Of a stretch of 64,000 nt of DNA, positions 24,453-37,845 are shown piece by piece. A model generated the notes under the pieces. The model made no database searches. It was not told the DNA's origin and was given only the letters and a program-made list of their open reading frames with translations. How positions within the stretch are numbered: position 1 is the stretch's first letter; every line of letters starts with the position of its first letter. The position numbers were made by a program, and so were the translations under genes. The DNA lies in the NCBI GenBank assembly GCA_902767845.1, contig CACXIV010000005.1, positions 1 to 64,000 of the forward strand. The letters run 5' to 3'. Source of the DNA: an uncultured Ruminococcus sp. (GTDB taxonomy: Bacteria > Bacillota > Clostridia > Oscillospirales > Acutalibacteraceae).

Positions 24453-24699
24453 CAGATGATTCCTACAAACTAACATTTATCAATATACGAAAGCATGTCA
24501 GCACGTTAGGATTGTTCATCAATGTTGAGTAATGTTTATACGTGTTAAATTTTTCCAAACATTCTTCAATATTTCTTCAATAGCCGCGTGTTGAGAAAAA
24601 TCCCAAATGTACAAGCCCTTTTTCGGGACTTTACTATGAATTAACATCACCTACTACTACTACTTAAATTTAAAAGAATATACAGAGGAGTTCAAGAGA
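24453..24699. other. oriC downstream subregion with DnaA-trio
   Basis: CTACTACTACTACTT (24651-24665) reads 3'-GAT-5' five times (the last imperfect) on the opposite strand, the DnaA-trio motif that guides strand opening. It is preceded by a degenerate 9-mer TTAACATCA (24641-24649; six of nine to TTATCCACA) and followed by an A/T-rich stretch. Upstream are repeated TGTTGAG (24523, 24590) and a tandem TTCTTCAATA pair at about 24562 and 24573. Location between dnaA and dnaN matches the Bacillus unwinding region. Confidence 0.75.
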
Positions 24700-25806
24700 A
24701 TGAAAATCACCTGTTCAAAATCCGATCTGGTTTCTGCTGTATCGAACGTTTCGAGAGCAGTTTCCTCAAAGTCGTCAATACCCGCTCTCGAGGGAGTGCT
24801 TATAAAGGCATACGGAGAAAGCCTTAATATCTCGGGATATAACCTTGAGATCGGTATCACCACGGATATAGACGCCACTATCATCAAGGAAGGAGAAATA
24901 GTTATCGGCGCGAGGCTCTTCCTTGATATAGTAAGAAGGCTTCCCGAGGAGGTAGTTACGGTCGAGACCGACGACAGGATGGTCACATACATAACCTGCG
25001 GCCATGCAGATTACAAGATCATGGGCATGTCGTCCGTTGAGTACCCCGATCTTCCGAGCTTTGAACAGACCGATTCCATCACCCTTGAATCCAAGGTCTT
25101 GAGAGATATGATCCGTCAGACCGTTTACGCGGTCAGCGAGAACATGGCAAAGCCGATCTACACCGGCTCGCTGTTCGAGATATCCGACTCAACGCTTACC
25201 ATAGTAGCAATCGACGGCTACAGAATGGCTATTAGAAAAGAGAGCGTCAACAGCGGCAGCGAGGCGTCTTTCGTAGTGCCCGGCAAGACCCAGCTTGAGA
25301 TACTGAAGCTCCTTACAGAGGACGAGGAGCCGGTAGAAATAATTATCGGACAGAGGCACATCACCTTCAAGGTCAAGAGCTACAGAGTTATATCAAGGCT
25401 GATAGAGGGAACCTTTATCGACTACAAGGCGACTATATCAAAGGACGAGAAAACCGTGCTCGTTATCTCCACCCGAAAGCTCATTGAGTCGGTGGAGAGA
25501 ATGTCGCTGCTCAACAACGAGAGGATGATCAGCCCTGTCAGATGTAAATTTCTCGAAAATGAGATAAGGCTTTCCTGCGCGTCCGCGGTGGGCAGCGCGA
25601 ACGACGTTATCGACGTCGATATCGCCGGAGAGAGCCTCGAGATAGGCTTTAACAACAAGTATATGCTCGACGCCTTAAAAAACACCGACACCGACGAGGT
25701 AAAGCTCGTGCTCAACGGACCTGTTTCGCCGATCATAGTAAAGCCTGTTTCGGGCGACAGCTTTTTGAGCATAGTGGTACCCATGAGGCTCGCCAATGAA
25801 AACTGA
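24700..25806 (+). CDS. dnaN: DNA polymerase III beta subunit (sliding clamp)
   Basis: A 368-residue clamp made of three similar domains of about 120 residues. The start MKITCSKSDLVSAVSNVSRAVSSKSS and the ending SIVVPMRL are typical; the last residues form part of the peptide-binding pocket. GAGGAG lies 8 bases upstream. It overlaps the S4-domain gene by 11 bases, and the series dnaN-yaaA-recF-remB is tightly packed, so one transcript is likely. Confidence 0.97.
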   Translation: MKITCSKSDLVSAVSNVSRAVSSKSSIPALEGVLIKAYGESLNISGYNLEIGITTDIDATIIKEGEIVIGARLFLDIVRRLPEEVVTVETDDRMVTYITCGHADYKIMGMSSVEYPDLPSFEQTDSITLESKVLRDMIRQTVYAVSENMAKPIYTGSLFEISDSTLTIVAIDGYRMAIRKESVNSGSEASFVVPGKTQLEILKLLTEDEEPVEIIIGQRHITFKVKSYRVISRLIEGTFIDYKATISKDEKTVLVISTRKLIESVERMSLLNNERMISPVRCKFLENEIRLSCASAVGSANDVIDVDIAGESLEIGFNNKYMLDALKNTDTDEVKLVLNGPVSPIIVKPVSGDSFLSIVVPMRLANEN

Positions 25807-26008
25807 GAAAATAAAGATCGACACCGAGTATATCAAACTCCAGGATCTGCTCAAGCTGAGCGGAGAGGCGTATACCGGCGGAATGGCTAAGGTCGTTATC
25901 CAAAACGGCGAGGTCAGGGTCAACGGCGAGGTCTGCACCATGAGGGGCAAAAAGCTTAGACCGGGAGATACCGCCGAATACGGCGGCGTCCTGATAACTG
26001 TTGAATAA
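25796..26008 (+). CDS. yaaA: S4-domain RNA-binding protein YaaA (RlbA)
   Basis: A 70-residue S4-like protein: IKLQDLLKLSGEAYTGGMAK, then VIQNGEVRVNGEVCTMRGKKLRPGD. The family lies between dnaN and recF in most Bacillota and is thought to bind RNA during ribosome assembly. Its start lies inside dnaN and its stop directly abuts the recF ATG, so translation is coupled on both sides. Confidence 0.93.
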   Translation: MKTEKIKIDTEYIKLQDLLKLSGEAYTGGMAKVVIQNGEVRVNGEVCTMRGKKLRPGDTAEYGGVLITVE

Positions 26009-27118
26009 ATGAAGGTAAAAAGCTTAAAGTTTTGTAATTTCAGAAATTTAGAGGACTGTACTGTCCGTCCCTGCGACGGAGTCAACATTATTTACGGAGA
26101 CAACGCCCAGGGAAAAACAAATATATTGGAAGCACTCTGGCTGTTTTGCGGCGGTCACTCATTCAGAAACGCCGGCGCGAAAGAGATGATAAAATGGGAA
26201 AAGGATTTTTCGCGGCTCGAATGTGAGTTCTTCGGTCAGGGAAGGGATCAAAAAGCGGCTCTCGGCTTTACCGGCTCAAAAAAGACAGTCAGCGTAAACG
26301 GAGTCGAAAAAAAATCCTCGTCCGCCCTGATAGAAAAATTCTGCGCGGTGGTGTTCTCTCCCGAAAACCTCAGTCTTATAAAAAGGGGTCCGGGGGAGAG
26401 GAGAAATTTTATCGACAGCGCCATCTGCCGCGAAAAGCTCAAAAACGCGGTTATCCTCTCAAAGTATAACCGGCTAATCGCCCAGAGGAACGCGCTTCTC
26501 AAGGACGTGATGAAGAATCCGAGCCTTGAGGAAACGCTCGATATCTGGGATTCACAGATAATTGCTCTCGGCTCCGCGCTGACGTACCGGAGACTCGAGT
26601 TTGTAAATATGATCTCAAAAAAGGCGGCTGTTTACCACAGCGGTATTTCGGGGGACAAGGAAAAGCTCGAACTGAGATACATCTCCTCGGTATCCGCGAA
26701 ATACGGCGACAGCGCCGATGAGATAGAAAAAAAGTTTTATGAAAAGTGCCGCGCGAACCGTCAGAACGAGATTGCCTGCGGAGTTACCCTCTCGGGACCC
26801 CACAGGGACGACGCCGAGGTAATGATAAACGGCAGGAACGCCAAGCTGTTTGCCTCTCAGGGTCAGCAGCGCAGCGCGGTTTTGTCGCTCAAGCTCGCCG
26901 AGGCATCCGTACTCAGGGAGAAGATGGGGGAGGATCCCGTCGTTTTGCTCGACGACGTTTTGTCGGAGCTCGACAGCGGCAGGCAGGATTATCTGCTCAA
27001 CGAGCTTGAGGGCTGTCAGGTATTTATAACCTGCTGCGAAAAGTCGAACAAGGAGCAGCTTAAAAAAGGCAGGGTGTTCCTTGTAAAAAACGGCGCCGTT
27101 TCAGAGGAAGAAAACTGA
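26009..27118 (+). CDS. recF: DNA replication and repair protein RecF
   Basis: A 369-residue SMC-like ATPase that loads RecA at gaps with RecO and RecR. Walker A is YGDNAQGKTNILEA, the ABC signature SQGQQRSAVLSLKLAE and Walker B DPVVLLDDVLSELD. N-terminal VKSLKFCNFRNLEDC is typical. The ATG follows the yaaA stop with no gap; its own TGA overlaps the remB ATG by one base. Confidence 0.96.
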   Translation: MKVKSLKFCNFRNLEDCTVRPCDGVNIIYGDNAQGKTNILEALWLFCGGHSFRNAGAKEMIKWEKDFSRLECEFFGQGRDQKAALGFTGSKKTVSVNGVEKKSSSALIEKFCAVVFSPENLSLIKRGPGERRNFIDSAICREKLKNAVILSKYNRLIAQRNALLKDVMKNPSLEETLDIWDSQIIALGSALTYRRLEFVNMISKKAAVYHSGISGDKEKLELRYISSVSAKYGDSADEIEKKFYEKCRANRQNEIACGVTLSGPHRDDAEVMINGRNAKLFASQGQQRSAVLSLKLAEASVLREKMGEDPVVLLDDVLSELDSGRQDYLLNELEGCQVFITCCEKSNKEQLKKGRVFLVKNGAVSEEEN

Positions 27119-27369
27119 TGTATCTGCATTTGGGAAACGATGTTGTGATAAACACCGAAAAAATTATAGCTATGTTTGATATCGACGCCTGCACGGTGTC
27201 GAAAAAGACCCGTGATTTTTTGGCGGCGGCTCAAAAAAACGGAGAGGTAATCAACGTTTCCTACGAGCTGCCGAGATCCTTTGTCGTATGCATTGACAGG
27301 GGAAAAACAAAAGTGTATATTTCTCAGCTTTCGACCAAGACGCTTTCAAGAAGAAAGCTGAGCATATGA
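27118..27369 (+). CDS. remB: RemB (DUF370) extracellular matrix regulator
   Basis: An 83-residue DUF370 protein: YLHLGNDVVINTEKIIAMFDID and a C-terminal KVYISQLSTKTLSRR. RemB (YaaB) sits between recF and gyrB in Bacillus; with RemA it promotes biofilm matrix and osmoprotection genes, RemA binding DNA. Coupled to recF by a TGATG overlap. Function outside Bacillus is mostly inferred. Confidence 0.9.
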   Translation: MYLHLGNDVVINTEKIIAMFDIDACTVSKKTRDFLAAAQKNGEVINVSYELPRSFVVCIDRGKTKVYISQLSTKTLSRRKLSI

Positions 27370-27403
27370 AGGTATATAAATCAATCGTTTTATGGAGAGA
27401 ACT

Positions 27404-28177
27404 ATGAGAAGAAAAAACAGATGTCCGTACTGCGGAAGAAGAATATCATACGCGGCAAGGTTTTCAAGCAGAAGAAAGGCCGAATACGTCTGTCCGCGCT
27501 GCGGAAAAGAAAGCAGGGTAGTGATAAATAAAACGGTTATCCTTGTGTTTATCATCTGCGCTATCTTATCCGCCGGTATCATGACGGCGTGGATAATGCT
27601 TGATATGATAAGCAATCCCCTCGGAATCGCGGCTGTAGCTTTTCCGCTGATAATTTTCGGACTGATATCCCCGAATTTCGTTATCTTCGAGCCGCTTATG
27701 AAATACAGAAAGTCCATGGAGGCAAAGAGAGCCGGAATCGAGTATTCCGACAATCTCATGATCTCGGAGCTCGACGAGGATATGGGATATGTTGAGGGCT
27801 CAAATCAGTTCCAGATAAACAATGATGTGTTCAATAAGATAAAGGCGGAAAGATCCGCCGCTAAGGATCGGTCGACCGGCTCGGATCTGGTATCTCATTC
27901 CGCCGAGCTTACGGACTCGGACACAAGACCCTTTATGGAGGTCATGAGCGACGTTAGGGAAAACCACGCGGATTCCGGCGACGCTCCGCTTAAAAAGATA
28001 CACTCCGAGGGTTCAAAGATTAACCGCAGCAGCCGCCACTATATCGAGCCCGAAGAACCGATGTCGGCTGAGGAGGCTGTTTTCGGCACAAAGCCCGAGC
28101 CGGAGCCGCAGAGAACGGAAAATAAAAAGACCGAAAAAAACGATACCAACAGGTATTCGGCTAACAGAAGGTTTTAA
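27404..28177 (+). CDS. Zinc-ribbon membrane protein with long acidic cytoplasmic tail
   Basis: A 257-residue protein of no known function. It starts with a zinc ribbon (CPYCGRRISYAARF, then YVCPRCGKES: two C-x2-C pairs), followed by two hydrophobic helices (about 47-70 and 76-100) and a 150-residue polar, probably disordered tail rich in Glu, Ser and Lys. I chose the ATG at 27404 since GGAGAG lies just upstream. Its partner downstream has the same ribbon-plus-two-helix layout. Both lie between remB and gyrB and would be co-transcribed with gyrB. Confidence 0.75.
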   Translation: MRRKNRCPYCGRRISYAARFSSRRKAEYVCPRCGKESRVVINKTVILVFIICAILSAGIMTAWIMLDMISNPLGIAAVAFPLIIFGLISPNFVIFEPLMKYRKSMEAKRAGIEYSDNLMISELDEDMGYVEGSNQFQINNDVFNKIKAERSAAKDRSTGSDLVSHSAELTDSDTRPFMEVMSDVRENHADSGDAPLKKIHSEGSKINRSSRHYIEPEEPMSAEEAVFGTKPEPEPQRTENKKTEKNDTNRYSANRRF

Positions 28178-28179
28178 GT

Positions 28180-30476
<2,297 letters not shown>

Positions 30477-30491
30477 GGATCGGAGGATAAT

Positions 30492-30923
30492 ATGCATTCA
30501 AGAAGTTATATCACGGTAAGATACGCCGAAACGGATAAAATGGGAATTGCCCATCACTCCAATTATCCGATATGGTTCGAGGTCGGAAGAACGGATTTTA
30601 TCAAGATGTTCAAAACGACCTATACGGATCTCGAAAACGCGGGGGTAATGCTGCCTCTCGTCAACCTCAACTGCCACTTCAATCTTCCGGCGATGTATGA
30701 GGACGAGCTTATAGTCCGCACATGGTGCATCCATATGACCGCGGCGAGGATAGAGTTTTTATATTCGGTAAAAAGGCGCGACGAGGACGGTAAAGAGGTA
30801 GAGCTCTGCTACGGCTCCACCGAGCACGGCTTTATAGACGCAAAGACCTTTAAGCCCTGCAACGTAAAAAAACGTCTGCCCGAGCTGTACGCCAAACTGA
30901 ACGGCAACATAAAAGAGATTTAA
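30492..30923 (+). CDS. Hotdog-fold acyl-CoA thioesterase (YbgC/FadM-like)
   Basis: A 143-residue hotdog protein. VRYAETDKMGIAHHSNYPIWFEVGR is the 4-hydroxybenzoyl-CoA thioesterase-like signature, with the catalytic Asp/His segment; the rest forms the beta sheet (LVNLNCHFNLPAMYEDELIV). It likely hydrolyses acyl-CoA thioesters of unknown chain. It sits between gyrB and gyrA with GGAGG-like AGGA upstream (15-base gap), an uncommon place: gyrase genes are usually adjacent. Confidence 0.88.
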   Translation: MHSRSYITVRYAETDKMGIAHHSNYPIWFEVGRTDFIKMFKTTYTDLENAGVMLPLVNLNCHFNLPAMYEDELIVRTWCIHMTAARIEFLYSVKRRDEDGKEVELCYGSTEHGFIDAKTFKPCNVKKRLPELYAKLNGNIKEI

Positions 30924-30991
30924 GCGAAAAGTTCTTTTGTTTTAAGTCGAGAGGAATATATTTAGAAAACGACTGATAAAGAGGTAAAAAA

Positions 30992-33487
30992 ATGGATAAC
31001 GAGCAGCAACAAAACGACAAGAGAATAATTGACGTTGACCTGCAAAACGAGATGAGACAGAGCTTCCTCGATTACTCGATGAGCGTAATCGTGGCAAGAG
31101 CCCTGCCGGATGTGCGCGACGGTCTGAAGCCTGTTCACAGAAGGATCCTTTACACGATGTACGAGAGGGGACTCGAGCCCTCAAAGCCCTATCACAAGTG
31201 CGCCGACACCGTCGGCTCCGTGCTGGGCGCGTATCATCCCCACGGCGACGCCTCCGTTTACGACGCGATGGTTCGTCTTGCTCAGGATTTCTCAATGAGA
31301 TATATGCTGGTTGACGGTCACGGCAACTTCGGCTCCGTCGACGGCGACCCGCCGGCGGCATACAGATATACAGAGGCTAAGATGAGCAAGATCTCTATGG
31401 AGATGCTCACCGATATAGACAAGGACACCGTCGATTTCGTTCCGAACTACGACGACAGGCTAAAGGAGCCCGTCGTGCTTCCGAGCCGGTTCCCAAATCT
31501 GCTTGTAAACGGATCGAGCGGTATCGCCGTAGGTATGGCTACGGAGATCCCTCCGCATAACCTCGGCGAGACTATCGACGCCGCCTGCGCCTATATCGAC
31601 GATCCGGATATCGAGCTTCCCGACCTGATGGAGTGTATCCCCGGTCCCGATTTTCCGACGGGCGGAATCATCATGGGAAGAAGCGGCATAAGGGCGGCAT
31701 ACGCTACCGGCAAGGGAAAGATCACCGTCCGCGCCAAAACCGAGATCGTCGAGGCGAAGAACGGAAGATTCAAGATAATCGTCACCGAGCTTCCCTACAA
31801 GGTAAACAAGGCGAGGCTGATCGAAAATATCGCCAACCTCGTAAAGGACAAGAGGATCGAGGGTATCTCAAATATCGAGGATCACTCCGACCGCAAGGGT
31901 ATGCACGTTGAGATCGACATAAAGCGCGACGCGTCGCCTCAGATCGTGCTCAATCAGCTTTTCTCGTTCACACAGCTTCAGGTAACCTTCGGCGCTATCA
32001 TGCTGGCGATCGTTGACGGTCAGCCAAAAATATTAACGCTCAAGGACATGCTCAAGTGCTATGTGGACTTCCAGGAGGATGTTATCCGCCGCCGCACTGA
32101 GTATGACCTTAAAAAAGCTCAGGACAGAGAGCATATCCTTGAGGGCTTGAAGATCGCGATCGACTTTATCGACGAGGTCATCGCCATTATCAGAAGGAGC
32201 AAGGATCTGCCCTCCGCGCGCGCCGCGCTGATGGAACGCTTCGGACTTGACGAGGTTCAGGCGCAGGCGATCGTCCAGATGAGGCTCGGACAGCTCACCA
32301 ACATGGAGCGCCACAAGATCGAGGAAGAGATCGCGGCGCTGCAGGCGAAGATCAAGGATTATCTCGAGATCTTGGCGAGCGAGACGAGAAAGCTCGAGAT
32401 CGTCAAGGAAGAGCTGATCGCTATCAGGAACAAATACGCCGATCCGCGCCGCACAGAGATCTGCGCTATAAGCGGCGAGGTAGATATCGAGGATCTCATC
32501 CCTCAGGAGGAATGTGTGCTCACCCTCACGCGCTTCGGCTACGTTAAGCGCCTTGCTGCCGATACCTACAAGATTCAGCGCAGAGGCGGCAGGGGAGTAT
32601 CGGGAATGTCCCGCCGCGAGGAGGACGTCGCTACCGAGATGTTCATAATCAATTCCCACGACTACGTGCTGTTCTTTACCGACAAGGGCAGGGTATACAG
32701 GCTTAAATGCTACGAGGTACCCGAGGGCAGCAGACAGTCGAAGGGTATCAACATAGCGAACCTTCTGCCGATCTCAAACGACGAAAAGGTCACATCTATG
32801 ATAAGGGTGCCCGAATTTGACGAGGACAAGTACCTTATCATGGTAACGCGCCGCGGAATAATAAAGAGGATAGCTCTCAACGCCTACAACACCGCGCGCA
32901 AGGGTGGACTGATCGCGCTCGACCTCAACGAGGGAGACGAGCTCGCGTGGGTAAGGATGACCGACGGAAGCGCCAACCTTATCGTCGCGACAAAGAAGGG
33001 CGTGGCGATCCGCTTCAAGGAGACCGACGTTCGTCCAATGGGCAGACTCGCGCGCGGAGTAAAGGCTATCAGCCTTAAAGAGGGCGACGAGGTCGTAGGA
33101 ATGAGCGTTGTCCGCGACGGAGGACTTGTTCTTACCGTGAGCGAGACAGGCTACGGCAGACTTTCGGATCCCGAGGATTACCGCGTCCAGTCAAGAGGCG
33201 GCAAGGGACTTACGAATTACCACATCGCCAAGTACGGCGACGTCGCCGCGATCAAGGTGGTAGACCTTGACGACGACATAATCATGATTTCTCAGGACGG
33301 AATCATCATCAGAATAGCCGCTGAGTCGATCAGGGTGTGCTCGCGTCCCTCAAAGGGCGTGACCCTGATGAAAACAGGCGAGGGAGACAAAGTAGTTACC
33401 GTCGCCAGAGCGCCTCATGTCGGCGGAGATGACGAAGAACCCGAAACGGAAGAAAACACGGAAGAAACGGAAGCTTCCGAGAATTGA
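30992..33487 (+). CDS. gyrA: DNA gyrase subunit A
   Basis: An 831-residue type IIA topoisomerase subunit. The DNA-cleaving tyrosine is in AAYRYTE, preceded by the winged helix segment [25 protein letters not shown]; the quinolone-determining region [20 protein letters not shown] is here with Ser replaced by Ala at the usual position 83 equivalent (GDASVY). The GyrA box [12 protein letters not shown] in the C-terminal beta-pinwheel separates it from ParC. The acidic tail ([18 protein letters not shown]) is typical. AGAGG precedes the ATG. Confidence 0.97.
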   Translation: MDNEQQQNDKRIIDVDLQNEMRQSFLDYSMSVIVARALPDVRDGLKPVHRRILYTMYERGLEPSKPYHKCADTVGSVLGAYHPHGDASVYDAMVRLAQDFSMRYMLVDGHGNFGSVDGDPPAAYRYTEAKMSKISMEMLTDIDKDTVDFVPNYDDRLKEPVVLPSRFPNLLVNGSSGIAVGMATEIPPHNLGETIDAACAYIDDPDIELPDLMECIPGPDFPTGGIIMGRSGIRAAYATGKGKITVRAKTEIVEAKNGRFKIIVTELPYKVNKARLIENIANLVKDKRIEGISNIEDHSDRKGMHVEIDIKRDASPQIVLNQLFSFTQLQVTFGAIMLAIVDGQPKILTLKDMLKCYVDFQEDVIRRRTEYDLKKAQDREHILEGLKIAIDFIDEVIAIIRRSKDLPSARAALMERFGLDEVQAQAIVQMRLGQLTNMERHKIEEEIAALQAKIKDYLEILASETRKLEIVKEELIAIRNKYADPRRTEICAISGEVDIEDLIPQEECVLTLTRFGYVKRLAADTYKIQRRGGRGVSGMSRREEDVATEMFIINSHDYVLFFTDKGRVYRLKCYEVPEGSRQSKGINIANLLPISNDEKVTSMIRVPEFDEDKYLIMVTRRGIIKRIALNAYNTARKGGLIALDLNEGDELAWVRMTDGSANLIVATKKGVAIRFKETDVRPMGRLARGVKAISLKEGDEVVGMSVVRDGGLVLTVSETGYGRLSDPEDYRVQSRGGKGLTNYHIAKYGDVAAIKVVDLDDDIIMISQDGIIIRIAAESIRVCSRPSKGVTLMKTGEGDKVVTVARAPHVGGDDEEPETEENTEETEASEN

Positions 33488-33530
33488 TAAAAGCCGCGCG
33501 GAAATCCGCGGCAGGCTTGATTTGGAGTAT

Positions 33531-34244
33531 ATGAAGATATTAAAAGGAATAACGGCATTACTGTTGTCGGCTGTAATGGTAATCGGGCTTGCCGCCTGTT
33601 CTGATGGCGGTATCAAGCTCAACATCAAGCAGCCAAAAAGCGTGTCTACCGCCGACGAGAGCGAGGTCGAGTTTGAAACGACCGCCGTCGAGCCGAGCGA
33701 CAACGTAAACGGAAAGCGATTTTCTATAACGCTTTATGAGTTTACGGAGCGCTATAATTCGGCAAAAAGGCTTCTCGGCGACACAGACCTTATAATAATG
33801 GGCAACTGGCGCGTAAAGGGCGAGCCTCAGACCGACAACAACGGAGTTAAGATCCGGTATTATTACTACGACGACTACAACGTCAATATAACCGCTACCG
33901 TGGAGGTCGAAAGCGAAAAGCTGATGAATATCGGCATCGGAACCACCATGAGCAACTTTGTGGCTCAGGAGAGCGGAGAGAACAACAGCGACGGGATCCT
34001 GCGCAAGGCGGCTCTCATGGCGGAGGCCGCCGGCTGCTTCGGCAAAGACAAGCTCGATACTCTTCAGGATATCTTTTATCAGATCGCTACGGGCTCGCAG
34101 GATACTATGTGGTACGAGGGCTTTGTTTTCTCGCTCAGCACCAAGGACAACAAGCATGACAGCAAAAGCAGCGTTATGCTGTTCAGGGTCTTCCCGGTGA
34201 GCGGCAGTCTAAAAAAAGACTGGAAGCTAACGGAATACAAATAA
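33531..34244 (+). CDS. Lipoprotein of unknown function
   Basis: A 237-residue lipoprotein. Signal MKILKGITALLLSAVMVIGLAAC gives lipidation at about Cys23. The mature protein is polar with a Thr/Glu/Ser linker and a mixed alpha/beta domain (ITLYEFTERYNSAKRLLGD, later SKLMNIGIG-like segment), no catalytic motif. The ATG at 33531 has GGAG nearby; longer in-frame readings would overlap the gyrA end. It ends in a strong shared terminator (34248-34273). Confidence 0.75.
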   Translation: MKILKGITALLLSAVMVIGLAACSDGGIKLNIKQPKSVSTADESEVEFETTAVEPSDNVNGKRFSITLYEFTERYNSAKRLLGDTDLIIMGNWRVKGEPQTDNNGVKIRYYYYDDYNVNITATVEVESEKLMNIGIGTTMSNFVAQESGENNSDGILRKAALMAEAAGCFGKDKLDTLQDIFYQIATGSQDTMWYEGFVFSLSTKDNKHDSKSSVMLFRVFPVSGSLKKDWKLTEYK

Positions 34245-34247
34245 AAA

Positions 34248-34273
34248 ACTGCCGGCGGTCTGCCGGCAGTTTT
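34248..34273. terminator. Bidirectional terminator between convergent lipoprotein genes
   Basis: ACTGCCGGC-GGTCT-GCCGGCAGT with T run on the plus strand and TTTTTTATT on the minus strand. It can serve both 33531-34244 and 34286-35080. Confidence 0.9.
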
Positions 34274-34285
34274 GCTGTTATGATG

Positions 34286-35080
34286 TTATTTCAGCTCGTC
34301 AGAGGAAGCTCTCTTAAATGTAAAGTCGCCGTATTTAAGATATTCTCCGCTGATCGAATAAGCTACGGTATTCTTTTCCTCCTTGTTGGTGGTGTAGGTG
34401 GAGGTCACCTTGCCGTCCTTGGCGGAATACTTAGCAAAGGTAAAGTTGAGGTCGTTGATCGAGTTGTACATGATCCCGCTCTTGTCAAAGTAATAATACT
34501 CGTCATTGTCATCCTTCCATGTTCCGAGCAGAGCCTCGTCGATCACGGGATCGGGGTCGGGCTCGGGGATATAAGAGAAGGATGGCAGCTTTTCAAGCGT
34601 GGTGGTCGATCCTCCGTTTACGCTTGTAAGGGTCAGGGTGTTCTTATCGTCGGAAAACTCATACGTATACGTGCCGTTTACTCCGAACATCAGCTCCGCG
34701 GTAAAGGTGTCGATCACGCTGCCGTCGTCCGCGGCTTTTTTTTCAAGCGAATAATTTTCGATATATCCCGTTGTGCCTATCACAAGGTACGCCTTTTTTT
34801 TGCCGTCAAAAACATAAACGAAGCTTTTGAAATTTGAGCCCTCGCCGTCGGTGATCCGCCACGCTCCGGCAAAATCATCACCCTCGTAATCAATGGCGTG
34901 GAGCTTGCTCATATCCGCCTGATCGGAAACGCTCGCAGTGGTTTCCGCGGCAGAAACGGTCGTTTCCTCGGTCGTTACTGCGCTTTGAGTCGGATCGGTG
35001 CTTTCGTCGCCGCAGCCGGAAAAAACCGCCGCGGAGGATAAAACCAAAGCCGCGCATAATATTTTAATTAAAGTTTTCAT
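34286..35080 (-). CDS. Lipoprotein with two beta-rich repeats, unknown function
   Basis: A 264-residue lipoprotein: lipobox VFSGC (about Cys22), a Thr/Ser/Glu linker (residues 25-60), then two similar units beginning FAGAWRITDGEGSNF and LLGTWKDDNDEYYYF. Units opening with GxWxxxxG and continuing with a YYYFD-type beta strand are common in small extracellular lipocalin- or streptavidin-like folds, but no family is certain. Own promoter at 35110-35138. Confidence 0.75.
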   Translation of the reverse strand: MKTLIKILCAALVLSSAAVFSGCGDESTDPTQSAVTTEETTVSAAETTASVSDQADMSKLHAIDYEGDDFAGAWRITDGEGSNFKSFVYVFDGKKKAYLVIGTTGYIENYSLEKKAADDGSVIDTFTAELMFGVNGTYTYEFSDDKNTLTLTSVNGGSTTTLEKLPSFSYIPEPDPDPVIDEALLGTWKDDNDEYYYFDKSGIMYNSINDLNFTFAKYSAKDGKVTSTYTTNKEEKNTVAYSISGEYLKYGDFTFKRASSDELK

Positions 35081-35109
35081 AATACAGCCTTCCTTGATTT
35101 GATATACTA

Positions 35110-35138
35110 ATTTTATAATTATAAATCAAAAATGTCAA
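35110..35138 (-). promoter_or_regulatory. Promoter of the 34286-35080 lipoprotein gene
   Basis: Minus strand TTGACA (35133-35138), 17-bp spacer, TAAAAT (35110-35115). Confidence 0.7.
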
Positions 35139-35209
35139 TACGAAAAACGCCGCCCTGACAACGACCGACGCAAAAAACCAAAAAAGACTTAAATAACGCA
35201 AAAATAGTG

Positions 35210-35238
35210 TTGCCAAGAATGTGTTTTTTTGATATAAT
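35210..35238 (+). promoter_or_regulatory. guaB promoter
   Basis: TTGCCA (35210-35215), 17-bp spacer, TATAAT (35233-35238). The leader is only about 35 bases, so there is no room for a purine riboswitch. Confidence 0.8.
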
Positions 35239-35258
35239 AAAATTTAAATATAAAGTAA

Positions 35259-36758
<1,500 letters not shown>

Positions 36759-36763
36759 TAGCA

Positions 36764-36795
36764 GGGACGCGCGCCGCGCGTCCCATATTTTTTGT
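36764..36795 (+). terminator. guaB terminator
   Basis: GGGACGCGC-GCC-GCGCGTCCC followed by ATATTTTTT. Confidence 0.88.
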
Positions 36796-36814
36796 CAAAA
36801 TACACTTATTTTTA

Positions 36815-36843
36815 TTGATTTGCCTCGGGATTTATGTTATTAT
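36815..36843 (+). promoter_or_regulatory. Promoter of the ROK kinase gene
   Basis: TTGATT (36815-36820), 17-bp spacer, TATTAT (36838-36843). Confidence 0.65.
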
Positions 36844-36876
36844 ATAAAAAACAATATAACACAGAGGAGAGTTGTT

Positions 36877-37827
36877 ATGTATAGATTAGGTATTGATCTT
36901 GGCGGCACCAACATCGTAGCGGGTCTGGTAGACGAGGAATACAGGATCGTGGCAAAGGCGAGCTGCAAAACCAACGTTCCGCGTCCCGAAAGCGATATCT
37001 GCGACAGCATGGCGGAGGTCGCCGTAAAAGCGGTTGAAAAGGCCGGTATCACAATGGACGAGGTCGAGAGCATCGGCATCGGCGTTCCCGGCGCGGTAAA
37101 CCCCAAAACAGGCATCATTGAGTATTCCGCAAACCTGTTCTTCCACAACTGGGAAGTTGTAAAGATGATGAAGGAAAGGCTCAACAAAAAGGTCATCATC
37201 GAGAACGACGCGAACGCCGCGGCTCTCGGCGAATACCTTGCCGGCAGCGCCAAGGGCGCTAAAAACGCCGTTGCCATCACGCTCGGAACAGGCGTAGGCG
37301 GCGGAATCATCATCAACGGCAAGATCTACAGCGGCTCAAACTATGCCGGCGCCGAGCTCGGCCACATGGTAATAGTTAAGGACGGCAAGGAGTGCGGCTG
37401 CGGAAGAAAGGGCTGCTGGGAGGCGTACGCCTCGGCTACGGGTCTTATCAACCTGACAAAGCAGAAGATCTTGTCCGAAAAGCTCGATTACAGCTATATG
37501 CTCAAGGTCGCGGACGGCGATATAAACAAGGTCAACGGCAAGACAGCCTTTGACGCGGCAGCGGCAGGCGACTCCGACGCTCAGGAGGTTCTCGACGAGT
37601 ATTTCGGATATCTCGCGACGGGTCTTGTAAACATCATCAACATTTTCCAGCCCGACATTCTCTGCATCGGCGGCGGAATCTCGAATCAGGGCGAAAATCT
37701 GCTTCGTCCGCTCAGAAAGATAATCGAGGAGGAGCGTTATACAAAGCATAACGACAAGCAGACCGTGATCTGCACCTGCTCGCTCGGAAACGACGCCGGA
37801 ATTATCGGCGCGGCTTTCCTTGACTAA
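36877..37827 (+). CDS. glcK: ROK-family glucokinase
   Basis: A 316-residue ROK kinase that phosphorylates glucose with ATP. LGIDLGGTNI is the phosphate loop, IENDANAAALGEY supplies the sugar-binding Asn-Asp pair, and CGCGRKGCWEAYAS is the zinc-binding ROK signature with a glucokinase-like histidine upstream (ELGHMVI). No N-terminal HTH, so it is a kinase and not a NagC/Mlc-type repressor. GAGGAG precedes the ATG; an earlier in-frame start would run into guaB. Exact sugar is inferred. Confidence 0.9.
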   Translation: MYRLGIDLGGTNIVAGLVDEEYRIVAKASCKTNVPRPESDICDSMAEVAVKAVEKAGITMDEVESIGIGVPGAVNPKTGIIEYSANLFFHNWEVVKMMKERLNKKVIIENDANAAALGEYLAGSAKGAKNAVAITLGTGVGGGIIINGKIYSGSNYAGAELGHMVIVKDGKECGCGRKGCWEAYASATGLINLTKQKILSEKLDYSYMLKVADGDINKVNGKTAFDAAAAGDSDAQEVLDEYFGYLATGLVNIINIFQPDILCIGGGISNQGENLLRPLRKIIEEERYTKHNDKQTVICTCSLGNDAGIIGAAFLD

Positions 37828-37845
37828 AAACAATATGCTTTTTCT

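Noticed and set aside
24651..24665. CTACTACTACTACTT as a simple microsatellite
   Set aside because: Its position just before dnaN and after a degenerate DnaA box fits the DnaA-trio; chance repetition is less likely, though not excluded.
33417..33530. Extended start of the lipoprotein gene overlapping gyrA
   Set aside because: The added residues are basic and would bury the signal peptide; the ATG at 33531 has a ribosome binding site.
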